Shown: positions 15,421 to 24,647, numbered from the stretch's first letter. The stretch: 64,000 bases of DNA from Thermoleophilaceae bacterium (GCA_030448005.1 JAUJNT010000001.1:414495-478494); one strand, 5' to 3'. The notes: generated by a model from the letters alone, not told the origin. Made by a program: numbers and translations.

Positions 15421-16464
15421 CTACTTTCCGGACCTGGCTTGGCCCAGGAGACCTGGGAGCAAGCTATCGATGATGTTGTCGCTTGGCCCGTTGCCGGCAC
15501 CGTTCTCTGGAGCAGCTCCCGAGCCGCCCTGACCGCCTGGACCGTCGCCGTTGCCCGCCTCGGGCTCGTCAACAGGATCCGGGACACCCGCATCGGAGTC
15601 GTCCGGAACCTTGATGCCATCGCCGGCTGCGTTCTGCTCGCGCAGCTGAGACTTGTCGCGAAGCAGCTTCCTGAAGCCGTCCGTCGTGCGGGCGTCGGAT
15701 GGAAGCAGCTTCAGACCATCCTTGCGAGAGGCGGCAGCGGCTTGCCCCCTGCAGTCGCCGTCCCTACCTGCCTGACCTATGAGCTTCCGGTCGATGCACG
15801 CCGCGGTGTCGTGAGCGGAGCCCGCCTGCGCGAGGATGTTCCCGGTGTCCCCCTTGATGCCCCTCACGATGCGCAGGGACACGTCGAGGTTCCGGTTGAT
15901 CAGGCTCACGTCCACGTCGACGTCCCGGGCGGTGCCGAGAATCGAGCCCGCCAGGTTGTCGATCCTGTTGGCGCTCACATTGATGCTCTGCGCGCTCCTG
16001 TTGATCGAGACGGCGCGCTGGTTGATCGATCCGGCGCTGCCACCGATGCTGCCCGCGCTGGCGTTGATGCTCGTGGCAGCCGAGTTGATGTCGCCGGCGC
16101 TCGCGTTGATGTCCGTGGCCGTGGAATTGATGTCCGTGGCGCTGTTGTTGATGTCGCCTGCCGTCTGGTTGATCGACCCGGCGAGCCCGTTGATGGACCT
16201 CGCGGTGCCGACGATGCCGGCAAGCTGCTGCTCCAGCGGATCCGCGGAACCGAGGATCGATGTCGCAAGCTTGTTGGTACGCGTCAGTTGGACGACCGAG
16301 TCGGTGTCCTCGTTGATCCCAGTTCCCACCCTTGCGATGTTCTGGGCCTTGTCGTTGATGCTTTGCGCGTTCTGAACCGTCTTCGCCAATAGAACAGCGG
16401 CTATTCCGACAACCGCTACAACAATGACGAGCACGATTACGCTCGCGATCGTAAAACCCCTCAT
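15421..16464 (-). CDS. Single-pass membrane protein with heptad repeats (copy 1)
   Basis: The 347-residue protein has an N-terminal transmembrane helix (about 5-27) and the motif ADPLEQQLAGIV (about 74-85). About thirteen heptads of the form SINxSAx/DINxSAT follow (about 87-178), then VRGIKGDTGNILAQAG (the shared C-terminal motif) and CID. A long disordered acidic Gly/Asp/Pro tail ends the protein. It is the first gene of the three-gene unit. The serine/asparagine-rich heptads are unusually regular. Function is unknown. Confidence 0.8.
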   Translation of the reverse strand: MRGFTIASVIVLVIVVAVVGIAAVLLAKTVQNAQSINDKAQNIARVGTGINEDTDSVVQLTRTNKLATSILGSADPLEQQLAGIVGTARSINGLAGSINQTAGDINNSATDINSTATDINASAGDINSAATSINASAGSIGGSAGSINQRAVSINRSAQSINVSANRIDNLAGSILGTARDVDVDVSLINRNLDVSLRIVRGIKGDTGNILAQAGSAHDTAACIDRKLIGQAGRDGDCRGQAAAASRKDGLKLLPSDARTTDGFRKLLRDKSQLREQNAAGDGIKVPDDSDAGVPDPVDEPEAGNGDGPGGQGGSGAAPENGAGNGPSDNIIDSLLPGLLGQARSGK

Positions 16465-16708
16465 GGCCTCCCCTGTGGGCGGATTGCAAAGCTACTCATG
16501 GCACTCTCCCCGTCGTTACTCTCCCCTTCGAGTGGCATCATAAGCGTATGTGTCGGCTACACACAACCCCCAACCGCAGAGGACGTTCCCGGCCAACGCC
16601 GGGAGACGCGCCCAGCCGACGGATCGTCGCATCGAACGCGATGTCGGGGCAGACCGTGAGCGGCGCACCGACCCGCTCGCGCGGCCGGTCGGCCACGGGG
16701 CTTTCCCT

Positions 16709-18139
16709 GTGAGCCGCCGACTTGCCGGGCTGGCCGGGCCGTTGGTCCTCGCCGGCCTGCTCTTCGCCGGATGCGGCAAGGACATAAAGGTCGAGACCTA
16801 CGATCCGCCGGCGGAGCGCTCGGCCGGAGAGTGGCGGACGTGGGTGATCGGGGATCCGGCAAAGCTCGCGGTGCCGGCTCCGCCCGCCGCCGGGTCCCAG
16901 AAGACCAAGGCGGAAACCCGCGAGCTGGAGCGACTCGCGGATCGTCGTGACCTCGCCCAGGAGCGAGAGGCCCGGTTCTGGGCCCTCGAGCCGACGGTCC
17001 GGCCCTGGATCGCCACCGCGCTGAACGGGTGGACCCACCGCGGCAAGCAGGATCCCGTGGCGGCTGCCCGTGCCTACGCCCTCCTCTCCGTGGCGATGTA
17101 TGACGCGACGGTGGCCACCTGGCACTGGAAGTACAGGTATCGCAGGAAGCCGCCCCCCGGAAAGCCGCTCTTCCCGGAGGGAAAGGTGCCGTCCTACCCC
17201 TCGGAGCACGCAGCCATCGCCGGGGCCGCCGCGCGCGTCCTCGCCTACGCCTTCCCGGGGCGCCGGCGGGCGGAGTTCGAGGGACTTGCGCGCGAGGCGG
17301 GTCGATCGCGGGTAGTAGCGGGGGCGAACTACCCGAGCGACGTCAAGGCCGGCCTAGCTCTGGGCCGAAGGGTCGGCGACGCGGTCGTGCGGCGCGGCAT
17401 GGCCGACGGCTCGAGCCGCACGGGCGACGGCGAGCGGCCAACCGGCAAGGGCTTCTGGGAGCCGCCACCGGGGTCCCGGGCCGGGCCGGTCCAGCCGCTG
17501 GCAGGATCATGGCGACCATGGGTCCTGAGCTCGGGAAGCCAGTTCCGGCCGCCGGCTCCTCCCGGGTTCGACTCCCCGGAGGTGAGAAGCCAGGCGCGGC
17601 GGGTGCTGGAGGCAGGGAAGGGCCTTTCGGCCAGGCAGAAGGCGCTCGCGGAGCGCTTCGAGGGCGGTGCGGACACGCCGCAGCTGCCAGGAACCTGGAA
17701 CCAGATCGCGCTCGAGCGGGTCCATCGCCGAAACCTGAGCATCCCCAGGACCGCGCGCATGTTCGCACTGCTCAACGTGGCCATGGCAGATGCGGGCATC
17801 GCGGCCTGGGACTCGAAGTACACCTATTGGTTTCCTCGACCCCAGAATGCGATTCGGGACCTGGGCCTGGACAAGAACTTCAGGCCGTTCCTTGCCACGC
17901 CCGCTTCGCCGTCCTTCGTCTCCGGCCGATCGGCGTTCTCAACCGCCGCCGCCCAGGTGCTCGGGCATGTCTTCCCGGACAGCTCGAAGCGGTTTCGCCG
18001 CACCGCGATCCAGGCAGGCAGGTCGGGCGTCTACGGCGGCGTCCAGTTTCCATTCGGAGATCAGGCCGGTCGCAGCCTGGGTGGCAAGGTCGGCAGGCGA
18101 GTGGTGGCGCGGGCGCGTAGCGACGGAGCCGCGCGCTGA
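16709..18139 (+). CDS. Lipoprotein related to PAP2/vanadium haloperoxidase family
   Basis: The protein is about 476 residues. It starts at GTG 16709, giving VSRRLAGLAGPLVLAGLLFA with a lipobox LFAGC; the frame stays open upstream to 16550 but that part is Arg-rich and unconvincing. Two PAP2-like halves are visible. The N-terminal half has PSYPSEHAAIAG and RSRVVAGANYPSD, which keeps the first His but has Asn where the second active His is expected. The C-terminal half has YWFPRPQNAIRD, SFVSGRSAFSTAAAQVLG and GRSGVYGGVQFPF, where both His positions are replaced (Arg and Gln). Catalysis is therefore doubtful. It is likely anchored to the outer face of the membrane. Confidence 0.75.
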   Translation: MSRRLAGLAGPLVLAGLLFAGCGKDIKVETYDPPAERSAGEWRTWVIGDPAKLAVPAPPAAGSQKTKAETRELERLADRRDLAQEREARFWALEPTVRPWIATALNGWTHRGKQDPVAAARAYALLSVAMYDATVATWHWKYRYRRKPPPGKPLFPEGKVPSYPSEHAAIAGAAARVLAYAFPGRRRAEFEGLAREAGRSRVVAGANYPSDVKAGLALGRRVGDAVVRRGMADGSSRTGDGERPTGKGFWEPPPGSRAGPVQPLAGSWRPWVLSSGSQFRPPAPPGFDSPEVRSQARRVLEAGKGLSARQKALAERFEGGADTPQLPGTWNQIALERVHRRNLSIPRTARMFALLNVAMADAGIAAWDSKYTYWFPRPQNAIRDLGLDKNFRPFLATPASPSFVSGRSAFSTAAAQVLGHVFPDSSKRFRRTAIQAGRSGVYGGVQFPFGDQAGRSLGGKVGRRVVARARSDGAAR

Positions 18140-18216
18140 GCGCACGGCGGCGCGGGCAGCTGGCACCCGTCCTCACGGCATTGCGCTGTGCCCTTTCGCG
18201 GTAGGTTGGCCTCCAA

Positions 18217-19350
18217 GTGCTGGTCGACCTGCTCATCATCGGCGCCACCATCGCGGTGGCCATCTTGGGCTATCAGCGGGGCTTCAGCGCCGATGGCCTT
18301 GCCCTGATCGGGTTCGGCGGAGGGGCCCTGCTCGGGTCCCGGGTCGCGCCGCTCATCCTCGACGACGGGCTGAGTGACCCCTTCGCGCCCGTCCTGGCGC
18401 TGCCCGGGGCGCTGCTCTTCGGCGCCCTCTTGGGGGCAGCGGTCGAGCGGATCGCCCTACGCGCGCGGCGTCTGAGGCTCCGCAGCAGCTTGTTCGACGG
18501 GCTCGCGGGCGCGGCAGTGGCCGTGTGCCTCGGCCTGATCGCCGTCTGGATCCTCGGAGCCGCCGCCACGAATGTGGACCGTTTCCAGGACTCCGTGAGG
18601 GACTCCGATGTGATCGACGGCCTGAACGCGGTGCTCCCGCCTCCCGGGCCACTGGTGCCCGCGAAGACGCGGTCCGACCCGCTCCCGCTCCCCAGCATCG
18701 CCGGGCCGCCGCCACGCGTCGGCCCCGCCCCCCAGGGAATCAAGCGCGAACCGGGGGTGAGGGCGGCGGCGGACAGCGTCGCGAAGATCGTGTCGCTGGC
18801 GTGCGGCCACAGCGGGTCTGGCAGCGGATGGGTGGCCGCGGACGGCCTGGTTGTCACGAATGCCCACGTCGTGCGGGGCTCGGACGAGATCCGGGTCCAG
18901 ATGGAGGGCCGCGGACGGCTGCACGATGCCGACTCCATCTGGTACGACGCAAGGAACGACGTCGCGATCCTGAGGGCCAAGGGGGTGCGGGGAACCCCTC
19001 CCCTTCCGATCGTCCCGAAGCCCAGGTCCAGAACACCGTCCGCGGTCCTGGGATTTCCGGGCGGAGGCCCCTACACGGTGAAGCCGGCTCGGCTCGGCCC
19101 CACGGCCAAGATTCCGGGCCGGCGGGTGGAGCGAGAGTTCCTCAGGCGGGAGGTCACCTCACTGCTCGCCAAGGTGCGTCCGGGCAACTCGGGTGGCCCG
19201 GTCGTGGACCGGCGCGGCCGCGTGGTCACGATGGTCTTCGCCGGCGGGAGCGGGTCACACAGCGCGTACGGAGTGCCCATGCCCATCGTGAGGAACGCTC
19301 TCCGGCGGGCGGGTCCGCCCGTGGACACGGGCGAATGCCGGGAGGAATGA
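18217..19350 (+). CDS. MarP-like membrane serine protease (CvpA + trypsin-like domains)
   Basis: The 377-residue protein has an N-terminal CvpA-like membrane domain with about four helices (1-125), a Pro-rich linker, and a chymotrypsin-fold protease domain facing outward. The catalytic triad is visible: His in VVTNAHVV, Asp in ARNDVAIL and Ser in RPGNSGGPV. MarP (Rv3671c in mycobacteria) has the same layout and protects against acid and oxidative stress; it uses a disulfide, and Cys residues are present here too (SLACGHSG). It starts at GTG 18217 and converges with the M50 protease gene, leaving a 17-bp gap. Confidence 0.88.
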   Translation: MLVDLLIIGATIAVAILGYQRGFSADGLALIGFGGGALLGSRVAPLILDDGLSDPFAPVLALPGALLFGALLGAAVERIALRARRLRLRSSLFDGLAGAAVAVCLGLIAVWILGAAATNVDRFQDSVRDSDVIDGLNAVLPPPGPLVPAKTRSDPLPLPSIAGPPPRVGPAPQGIKREPGVRAAADSVAKIVSLACGHSGSGSGWVAADGLVVTNAHVVRGSDEIRVQMEGRGRLHDADSIWYDARNDVAILRAKGVRGTPPLPIVPKPRSRTPSAVLGFPGGGPYTVKPARLGPTAKIPGRRVEREFLRREVTSLLAKVRPGNSGGPVVDRRGRVVTMVFAGGSGSHSAYGVPMPIVRNALRRAGPPVDTGECREE

Positions 19351-19367
19351 CCGAGCGCCGGGGCTGA

Positions 19368-20585
19368 CTACCAGTCGACGCGCGCGGACGGAGGCGCCGC
19401 AGAAATGATCGAGCCGTGCAGGGCATCCGTTTCCTCGATGAGCGCGCCGGCAAGGTCTGACTTGCGCAGGATGCCGACGACGAGATCGCCCGAGATGACC
19501 ACGGCCGGCCTGGAGTCGTCCCGGAACGCAGCGAAGGCGTCCGCTATCGACATCTCTGGCGTCAGGACCATGTCCTCCTTGCGGACCATCACCTCGGCCA
19601 CATCCGTGGCGGGGTCGCCATCGAGCGCGTCGGCCGCCACGCCCGGGGAGATCACGCCGACCACCCGGCCGTCATCGACAACGGGATAGGCCGCCGCCGC
19701 CTGTCCCCCGTCGCGGGTGAGACGACCGAGGAAATCGGAGACCGGAGTGCCAGGCGCCGGCATTACCGGCGTCGGCTGCAGCAGATCGCCCACCTGCCGC
19801 CCCCGCAGCGTCAGCTGGCGCAGCTCGGAGGGCGGACGGATCGTGTACGCGACGGTGGCGAGTATGGCTCCTACCATCATGACGCTGAGAGCGTCGGGAC
19901 GCCGTTCGAACCCGCCGGTCCAGGGGGCGGCCAGGAGGTCGAGGAACGGACCGACCACGCCGAACGCGATCAAGGACATTCCCACCGCAACGCCCACCGG
20001 CGTGGTCCACCTGGCGGCGACTGAGAAACCGCGCCGATGCCACAACGTCGCGTGCAGGATGCGGCCGCCGTCGAGGGGATAGGCCGGTGCAAGGTTGAAC
20101 GCGAAGCCCAGCGCGTTGTCGACGAACACGATCGCCAGAAGAGCGACCAGCCAGTCCGCAGAACCTCCGCTCTCGGCCACCCACAGCAGCCCGCCGAAGA
20201 TCACGGCGAGCACCAGGCTCACGAGCGGCCCCGCCGCAGTGATCCGGAGGTCCGCGGCCGGGGACCGGGCAAAACCGCCGGTGAAGGCCAGTCCGCCGAA
20301 AGCCCACAGGATCGTGCGCTCGGCGGGCATGCCTTCGCGCCGCGCCTGGAAGATGTGGCCCAGCTCGTGAAGCACCGTCGAGATGAACAGCACCGGAACC
20401 GTTGCAAGGGACAGCGCCGTTATCGCGCCACTCGACAGCTCCGGAAACCACGGTCGAAGCAGGGACGGCATCACGATCGGCACGTAGATGGCGAGCAACA
20501 CGAACGACCAGTGGACGTCGATCGCCACGCCCCTCACCCGCAACAGGTGGACGCTCGTCGACCATGCACCCAGGCGCTTGAACAC
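19368..20585 (-). CDS. Site-2 protease family (M50) with C-terminal CBS pair
   Basis: This 405-residue intramembrane metalloprotease has a hydrophobic N-terminal domain with the zinc motif HELGH (in VLHELGHIFQARREGM), the second metal motif NLAPAYPLDGGR, and about six membrane helices. Two CBS modules follow (about 280-400, including AYPVVDDGRVVGVISPG and AVVISGDLVVGILRKSDL), which usually sense adenine nucleotides. It belongs to the SpoIVFB-like subgroup with CBS domains. Substrates are unknown; an anti-sigma factor is a typical guess. It diverges from the ftsH-like gene across about 100 bp. Confidence 0.92.
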   Translation of the reverse strand: MFKRLGAWSTSVHLLRVRGVAIDVHWSFVLLAIYVPIVMPSLLRPWFPELSSGAITALSLATVPVLFISTVLHELGHIFQARREGMPAERTILWAFGGLAFTGGFARSPAADLRITAAGPLVSLVLAVIFGGLLWVAESGGSADWLVALLAIVFVDNALGFAFNLAPAYPLDGGRILHATLWHRRGFSVAARWTTPVGVAVGMSLIAFGVVGPFLDLLAAPWTGGFERRPDALSVMMVGAILATVAYTIRPPSELRQLTLRGRQVGDLLQPTPVMPAPGTPVSDFLGRLTRDGGQAAAAYPVVDDGRVVGVISPGVAADALDGDPATDVAEVMVRKEDMVLTPEMSIADAFAAFRDDSRPAVVISGDLVVGILRKSDLAGALIEETDALHGSIISAAPPSARVDW

Positions 20586-20687
20586 CGCTCTGCACTCTAA
20601 CCCGAGTGGCCAGCCTTCGCGGCGACAATGGGTGATCCCCCGCCGTGTCCTAGTAGGCTCTCACGTGCTAAGCCGGAAAGGACCCGC

Positions 20688-23396
20688 GTGAGCGTACCCG
20701 AGCGAGAGAAGGACAAGGAGAAGATCAAGCGCCCGCGGCGACCTCCCAAGCCGCGAGAGGGCAAGCGCCGCTTCGGCACGCTCGGCTTCTTCACCACCCT
20801 CGCGGTCATCATCCTCGCGGTCGCACTCGTGCAGGCGGTGGCCGCCTCCCGGCCGCAGGTGACCGGAGAGGAACTCCACTACAAGCGCTTCGTCGACCTT
20901 GCGGAGGCGGGACGCGTCGAGAGCGGAACCATCCTCAACGCCGACGCATACGTCGTGGGGCGCTACCAGCGCGCCGACCGCACCCTCGCTGAATACAACG
21001 TGCCTTACCTGAGGACGGAGCTCCAGCAGGATCTCCTCGACATGCTGCTCGAGAACGGCATCCCGGTCCGGATCGAGCAGCAGTTCGGAAAGACCCTGGT
21101 TCCGTTCGCCATCACTGGGATCCCGACGCTGATCCTCGTCGTCCTCCTCTTCTATGGCTTCATGTCGTATCGCCGCGGGACCGGGCTGTTCGCCACTGGC
21201 AGCGGCGCGCAACTCGCCGGCCGCGAGGACAGCAAGACACGCTTCGATGACGTCGCCGCGCAGGAGGAGGCCACCACCGAGCTGAAGGAGCTCGCGCAGT
21301 TCCTGTCCGATCCCAAGCGGTTCACCTCGCTGGGCGCCCGGATACCGAGTGGAGTCCTGCTCTACGGTCCGCCGGGCTGCGGCAAGACGCTGCTGGCCAA
21401 GGCCCTTGCGGGGGAGTCGGGGGCCGCGTTCTACTCCATCTCCGGCTCGGACTTCGTGGAGATGTATGTCGGCTTGGGCGCCGCCCGCGTCCGGGAGCTC
21501 TTCAATAGGGCGCGCGAGAACGCGCCGTCGATCGTCTTCATCGACGAGATCGACGCCGTGGGGCGCAGGCGCAAGGCCACCTCCTCCGAGGGCTCCGGCG
21601 AGGAGCAGACCCAGGCCCTCAACCAGATCCTGACCGAGATGGACGGCTTCGTCTCGGGGCAGGGAACGATCGTGGTGGCCGCCACCAACCGCCCGGACGA
21701 CCTCGACCCGGCGCTGCTTCGCCCCGGCCGCTTCGACCGCGCCATCTCCGTCGACCGGCCCGACGAGAAGGGCCGCGTCGCGATCCTCGGCGTTCACGCG
21801 AGGGGCAAGCCGCTGGCCGCCGACGTGGACCTTCAGGCGATCGCCCACCGGGCCATCGGCCTGACGGGGGCGGATCTCGAGAGCGTGATCAACGAGGCGG
21901 CGCTGCTCACGGCCCGCGCCGGGACAACCGAGATCTCGCAGCAACTGCTCGATGAGGCGCTGACACGGATCCTCGAGGCCCCCGAGCGCCAGCGCCGGCT
22001 GTCGGTGAAAGACCGCAGCCTCGGTCAGCAGGCACTCTCCGACGAGCGGGTGACCTTTGCCGACGTGGCGGGCATCGAGGAGGCGCTCGAGGAACTGAAC
22101 GAGGTCAAGGATTTCCTGAGCAACCCCGAGCGGTTCGTGGAGATCGGTGCCCGCTTCCCGCGCGGGTTCCTGGTGGTCGGCCCCCCCGGCACCGGAAAGA
22201 CCCTGCTGGCGAGGGCCGTGGCGGGTGAGGCCAATGCGGCATTCGTCACGGTGGCGGCCACGGAGTTCACCGAGATCTTCGTGGGGGAGGGAGCCGCGCG
22301 AGTGCGCGACCTCTTCGGCCAGGCCCGCTCGGTGGCCCCGACCATCCTGTTCATCGACGAGATCGACGCCATCGGATCCAAGCGGGGGGCCGCGATGGAC
22401 GGCCACCGGGAGCGGGAGCAGACCCTCAACCAGATCCTGATCGAGCTGGACGGCTTCCGTCAGCGCGACACCGTGATCGTGATGGCCGCAACCAACCGTC
22501 CGGAGATCCTCGACCCGGCCCTGGTACGACCGGGCCGCTTTGACCGCACGATCACCCTCGGCCTCCCCGACCGCGCCGGCCGCCACGCGATACTCGAGGT
22601 GCACGCCGCCGGCAAGAAGCTCGGCTCCGACGTCGACCTGGACGCCCTCGCAGGCGTAACCCGGGGGCTGTCTGGCGCGGAGCTGGCAAACGTGATGAAC
22701 GAGGCCACGCTCCTGGCAGCCCGCCGCGATCAGCAGGAGGTCACCATGGACTTGCTGGACGAGGCGGTCGGCAGGGTGAGCCTCGGCATCTCGCGCGCTC
22801 ACATCCTCTCGGACGAGGAGCGGCGGGTCGTTGCCTACCATGAGGCTGGCCACGCCGTGGTGGCGCTGTCGCTGCCGGATGAAAGGCTGCCGCACAAGGT
22901 GAGCATCATTCCGGCGGGCACTGCTCTCGGACAGGCATGGCTCACCGAATCCCACGATCGGCTGCTGCACTCGCGCTCGGCGCTGATCGACGAGATGGCG
23001 ATGCTGCTCGGCGGGCGCCTGGCCGAGGACATCATCTTCGGGCAGCCGACGACGGGGGCCTCGAACGACCTCGAGCGGGTGGGCTCGATCGCGCGCAACA
23101 TGGTGCGAAGGCTGGGCATGAGCCAGGCGGTGGGCGCGCTTGGCTACCCCGACGGCGCGGACGGGAACGGAGGAGGGTCGGTCGAGCCCTACTCGGAGGA
23201 GACCGCCCGCATGATCGACGTCGAGGCGCGCGCGCTGGTCGACCAAGCGGAGGAGCGCGCCCGTCAGCTTCTCGAGAGCTCAGGGGACCGGCTCGAGCGA
23301 GTGGCCCAGGCGCTGCTCGACCGGGAGATCCTTTCCTCGAAGGAGATCGAGGAGATAGCCGGTGCCGCCGTCCGGGTCGACACCCGCACCGGTTAG
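20688..23396 (+). CDS. FtsH-type membrane protease with two AAA+ modules (copy 1)
   Basis: This ATP-dependent zinc metalloprotease has about 902 residues, far more than the usual 600-700. The order is N-terminal TM (about 28-50), an extracytoplasmic FtsH_ext-like region, TM2 (about 145-165), and AAA module 1 (Walker A GPPGCGKT at 227, Walker B FIDEIDAVG near 283). AAA module 2 follows (GPPGTGKT at 498, FIDEIDAIG), then an M41 peptidase with HEAGH at 718-722 and the third ligand in SNDLERVGSIARNMV. Both AAA modules keep Walker A/B, pore loops (FVEMYVG, FTEIFVG) and Arg fingers. The GTG at 20688 follows a GGAAAGGA site; an in-frame ATG at 20628 overlaps the divergent promoter region. A paralogue lies at 48449. 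Confidence 0.9.
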   Translation: MSVPEREKDKEKIKRPRRPPKPREGKRRFGTLGFFTTLAVIILAVALVQAVAASRPQVTGEELHYKRFVDLAEAGRVESGTILNADAYVVGRYQRADRTLAEYNVPYLRTELQQDLLDMLLENGIPVRIEQQFGKTLVPFAITGIPTLILVVLLFYGFMSYRRGTGLFATGSGAQLAGREDSKTRFDDVAAQEEATTELKELAQFLSDPKRFTSLGARIPSGVLLYGPPGCGKTLLAKALAGESGAAFYSISGSDFVEMYVGLGAARVRELFNRARENAPSIVFIDEIDAVGRRRKATSSEGSGEEQTQALNQILTEMDGFVSGQGTIVVAATNRPDDLDPALLRPGRFDRAISVDRPDEKGRVAILGVHARGKPLAADVDLQAIAHRAIGLTGADLESVINEAALLTARAGTTEISQQLLDEALTRILEAPERQRRLSVKDRSLGQQALSDERVTFADVAGIEEALEELNEVKDFLSNPERFVEIGARFPRGFLVVGPPGTGKTLLARAVAGEANAAFVTVAATEFTEIFVGEGAARVRDLFGQARSVAPTILFIDEIDAIGSKRGAAMDGHREREQTLNQILIELDGFRQRDTVIVMAATNRPEILDPALVRPGRFDRTITLGLPDRAGRHAILEVHAAGKKLGSDVDLDALAGVTRGLSGAELANVMNEATLLAARRDQQEVTMDLLDEAVGRVSLGISRAHILSDEERRVVAYHEAGHAVVALSLPDERLPHKVSIIPAGTALGQAWLTESHDRLLHSRSALIDEMAMLLGGRLAEDIIFGQPTTGASNDLERVGSIARNMVRRLGMSQAVGALGYPDGADGNGGGSVEPYSEETARMIDVEARALVDQAEERARQLLESSGDRLERVAQALLDREILSSKEIEEIAGAAVRVDTRTG

Positions 23397-23461
23397 CTTT
23401 TCGCGCCCGCTACCTCATAGATGTCGCCCGCACACACCGGCACGCTAAGCTCCCTATTGCG

Positions 23462-24244
23462 ATGAAGCTCGCGGTGGCAGGCAAGGGTGGATCGGGCAAG
23501 ACCTCGATATCGGGGACCTTGGCTCGCTTGTTCGCGCGCCGTGGCCACGACGTGCTCGCCATCGACGGCGACTCGAACCCCAACCTGGCGCTCACGCTGG
23601 GCGTGGACCCCGACCTCATGGATGCGGTGCCGACGCTTCCAGCGGACCTGCTGCGGCGCACCGGCGATGGCGGAATCGAGCTCACCCGGTCCTTCGACGA
23701 GGTCGCGGCCACCCACTCGCTCGAGGCGCCAGACGGCGTCCGCCTGCTGGTCATGGCGCTGCCCAAGTACGCGGGCACGGGCTGCCTGTGCAGCATGCAC
23801 GCCGTCGTGAAGACGCTGATCCAGGCCGCTCCGACCGGGGAGCACGACGTCACGATCCTCGACACCGAGGCCTCGCCCGAGCAGTTCTCGCGCGGCACCA
23901 CTCAGCACGCCGACGGTGTGCTCACCGTGGTCGAGCCCTACTACAAGTCGATGGAGACCGGCCGTCGGATGGCGGCGCTGGCACTCGACCTGGGCATCCC
24001 GGAGATCGGCATCGTGGCCAACAAGGTGCGCGACGAGCATGAGCTCGAGGCGGTGCAGGAGTTCGCCGAGGCCAACGGGCTTCGAATCGCGGGGGTCGTT
24101 CCTTTCGACGGCAACATGCAGGACGCGGAGCGCGAGCGGCGCTCACCCTTCGACTTCAACGCGGAGGCGCCCGCGGTCGGCGCCATCAACGATCTGATCG
24201 ACGGGGTGCTTGCGAATGGGAACCTCAACAAGGTGCCTTCGTGA
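23462..24244 (+). CDS. CooC-type nickel-insertion ATPase (Cys form)
   Basis: This 260-residue protein is a SIMIBI/MinD-class ATPase related to CooC, which delivers Ni to carbon monoxide dehydrogenase. It has a deviant Walker A GKGGSGKTS (residues 7-15), DGDSNPN at switch I, and the metal-binding CxC motif at Cys108 and Cys110 (AGTGCLCSMHA), which in CooC dimers binds Ni/Zn at the interface. ILDTEASPEQFSRGT and ANKVRDEHE also fit. The ATG at 23462 has no obvious Shine-Dalgarno, so it may be leaderless. It is followed by a Cys-rich winged-helix gene after 34 bp. A close paralogue with TGA at the first Cys codon is at 28361. No CODH gene is in the window, so the client is unknown. Confidence 0.88.
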   Translation: MKLAVAGKGGSGKTSISGTLARLFARRGHDVLAIDGDSNPNLALTLGVDPDLMDAVPTLPADLLRRTGDGGIELTRSFDEVAATHSLEAPDGVRLLVMALPKYAGTGCLCSMHAVVKTLIQAAPTGEHDVTILDTEASPEQFSRGTTQHADGVLTVVEPYYKSMETGRRMAALALDLGIPEIGIVANKVRDEHELEAVQEFAEANGLRIAGVVPFDGNMQDAERERRSPFDFNAEAPAVGAINDLIDGVLANGNLNKVPS

Positions 24245-24278
24245 GGGGACCTCGGCCAACGAGACTGGAGGAGCAGCG

Positions 24279-24647
24279 ATGAGCGAGCTGGCGGTGTTGA
24301 AAGTGCGCGAGGAGGTGCTCCAGGCCATGTACTGGATGCGCGCGGAAGGGATCGCTGATGAGCCGTCGGCGCGCAACCTATCGAGCTTCCTCGCCATGCC
24401 CCCGGACTCGCTGTCGGCCTACCTCGATCGCTTCGTCGCCGAGGGTCACCTGGAGGAGACGGCGACGGGCTTCCGGCTGACCGAGACCGGCACGGTGGCC
24501 GGCAAGCGAAGCTTTGCCGACGAGTTCTCCGACATGACCAACTCCGGGCACGGCGAATGCGGCGCGGACTGCACCTTCTGCAACAGCGATCCAAACGCTG
24601 CGGCGAGCTGCCTCGAGCAGAACGGACAGCATGTCCACCAGCACTGA
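24279..24647 (+). CDS. Winged-helix protein with Cys/His-rich C-terminal tail
   Basis: The 122-residue protein has an N-terminal helix-turn-helix-like region (about 1-75: VREEVLQAMYWMRAEGI, then FLAMPPDSLSAYLDRFVAEGH). The C-terminal tail has HGECGADCTFC, a later Cys and the ending QHVHQH. Four Cys and several His in 35 residues suggest bound metal or an Fe-S cluster, so a metal- or redox-responsive regulator is likely (inference). The ATG at 24279 follows GGAGGAG. It overlaps the PadR gene by 17 bp and lies 34 bp after the CooC-type gene, forming one operon. Confidence 0.8.
   Translation: MSELAVLKVREEVLQAMYWMRAEGIADEPSARNLSSFLAMPPDSLSAYLDRFVAEGHLEETATGFRLTETGTVAGKRSFADEFSDMTNSGHGECGADCTFCNSDPNAAASCLEQNGQHVHQH

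Noticed and set aside
20661-23246. Open frame of over 800 codons on the minus strand opposite the ftsH-like gene
   Set aside because: It mirrors the FtsH coding sequence and has no recognisable motif. The plus strand carries all FtsH motifs.
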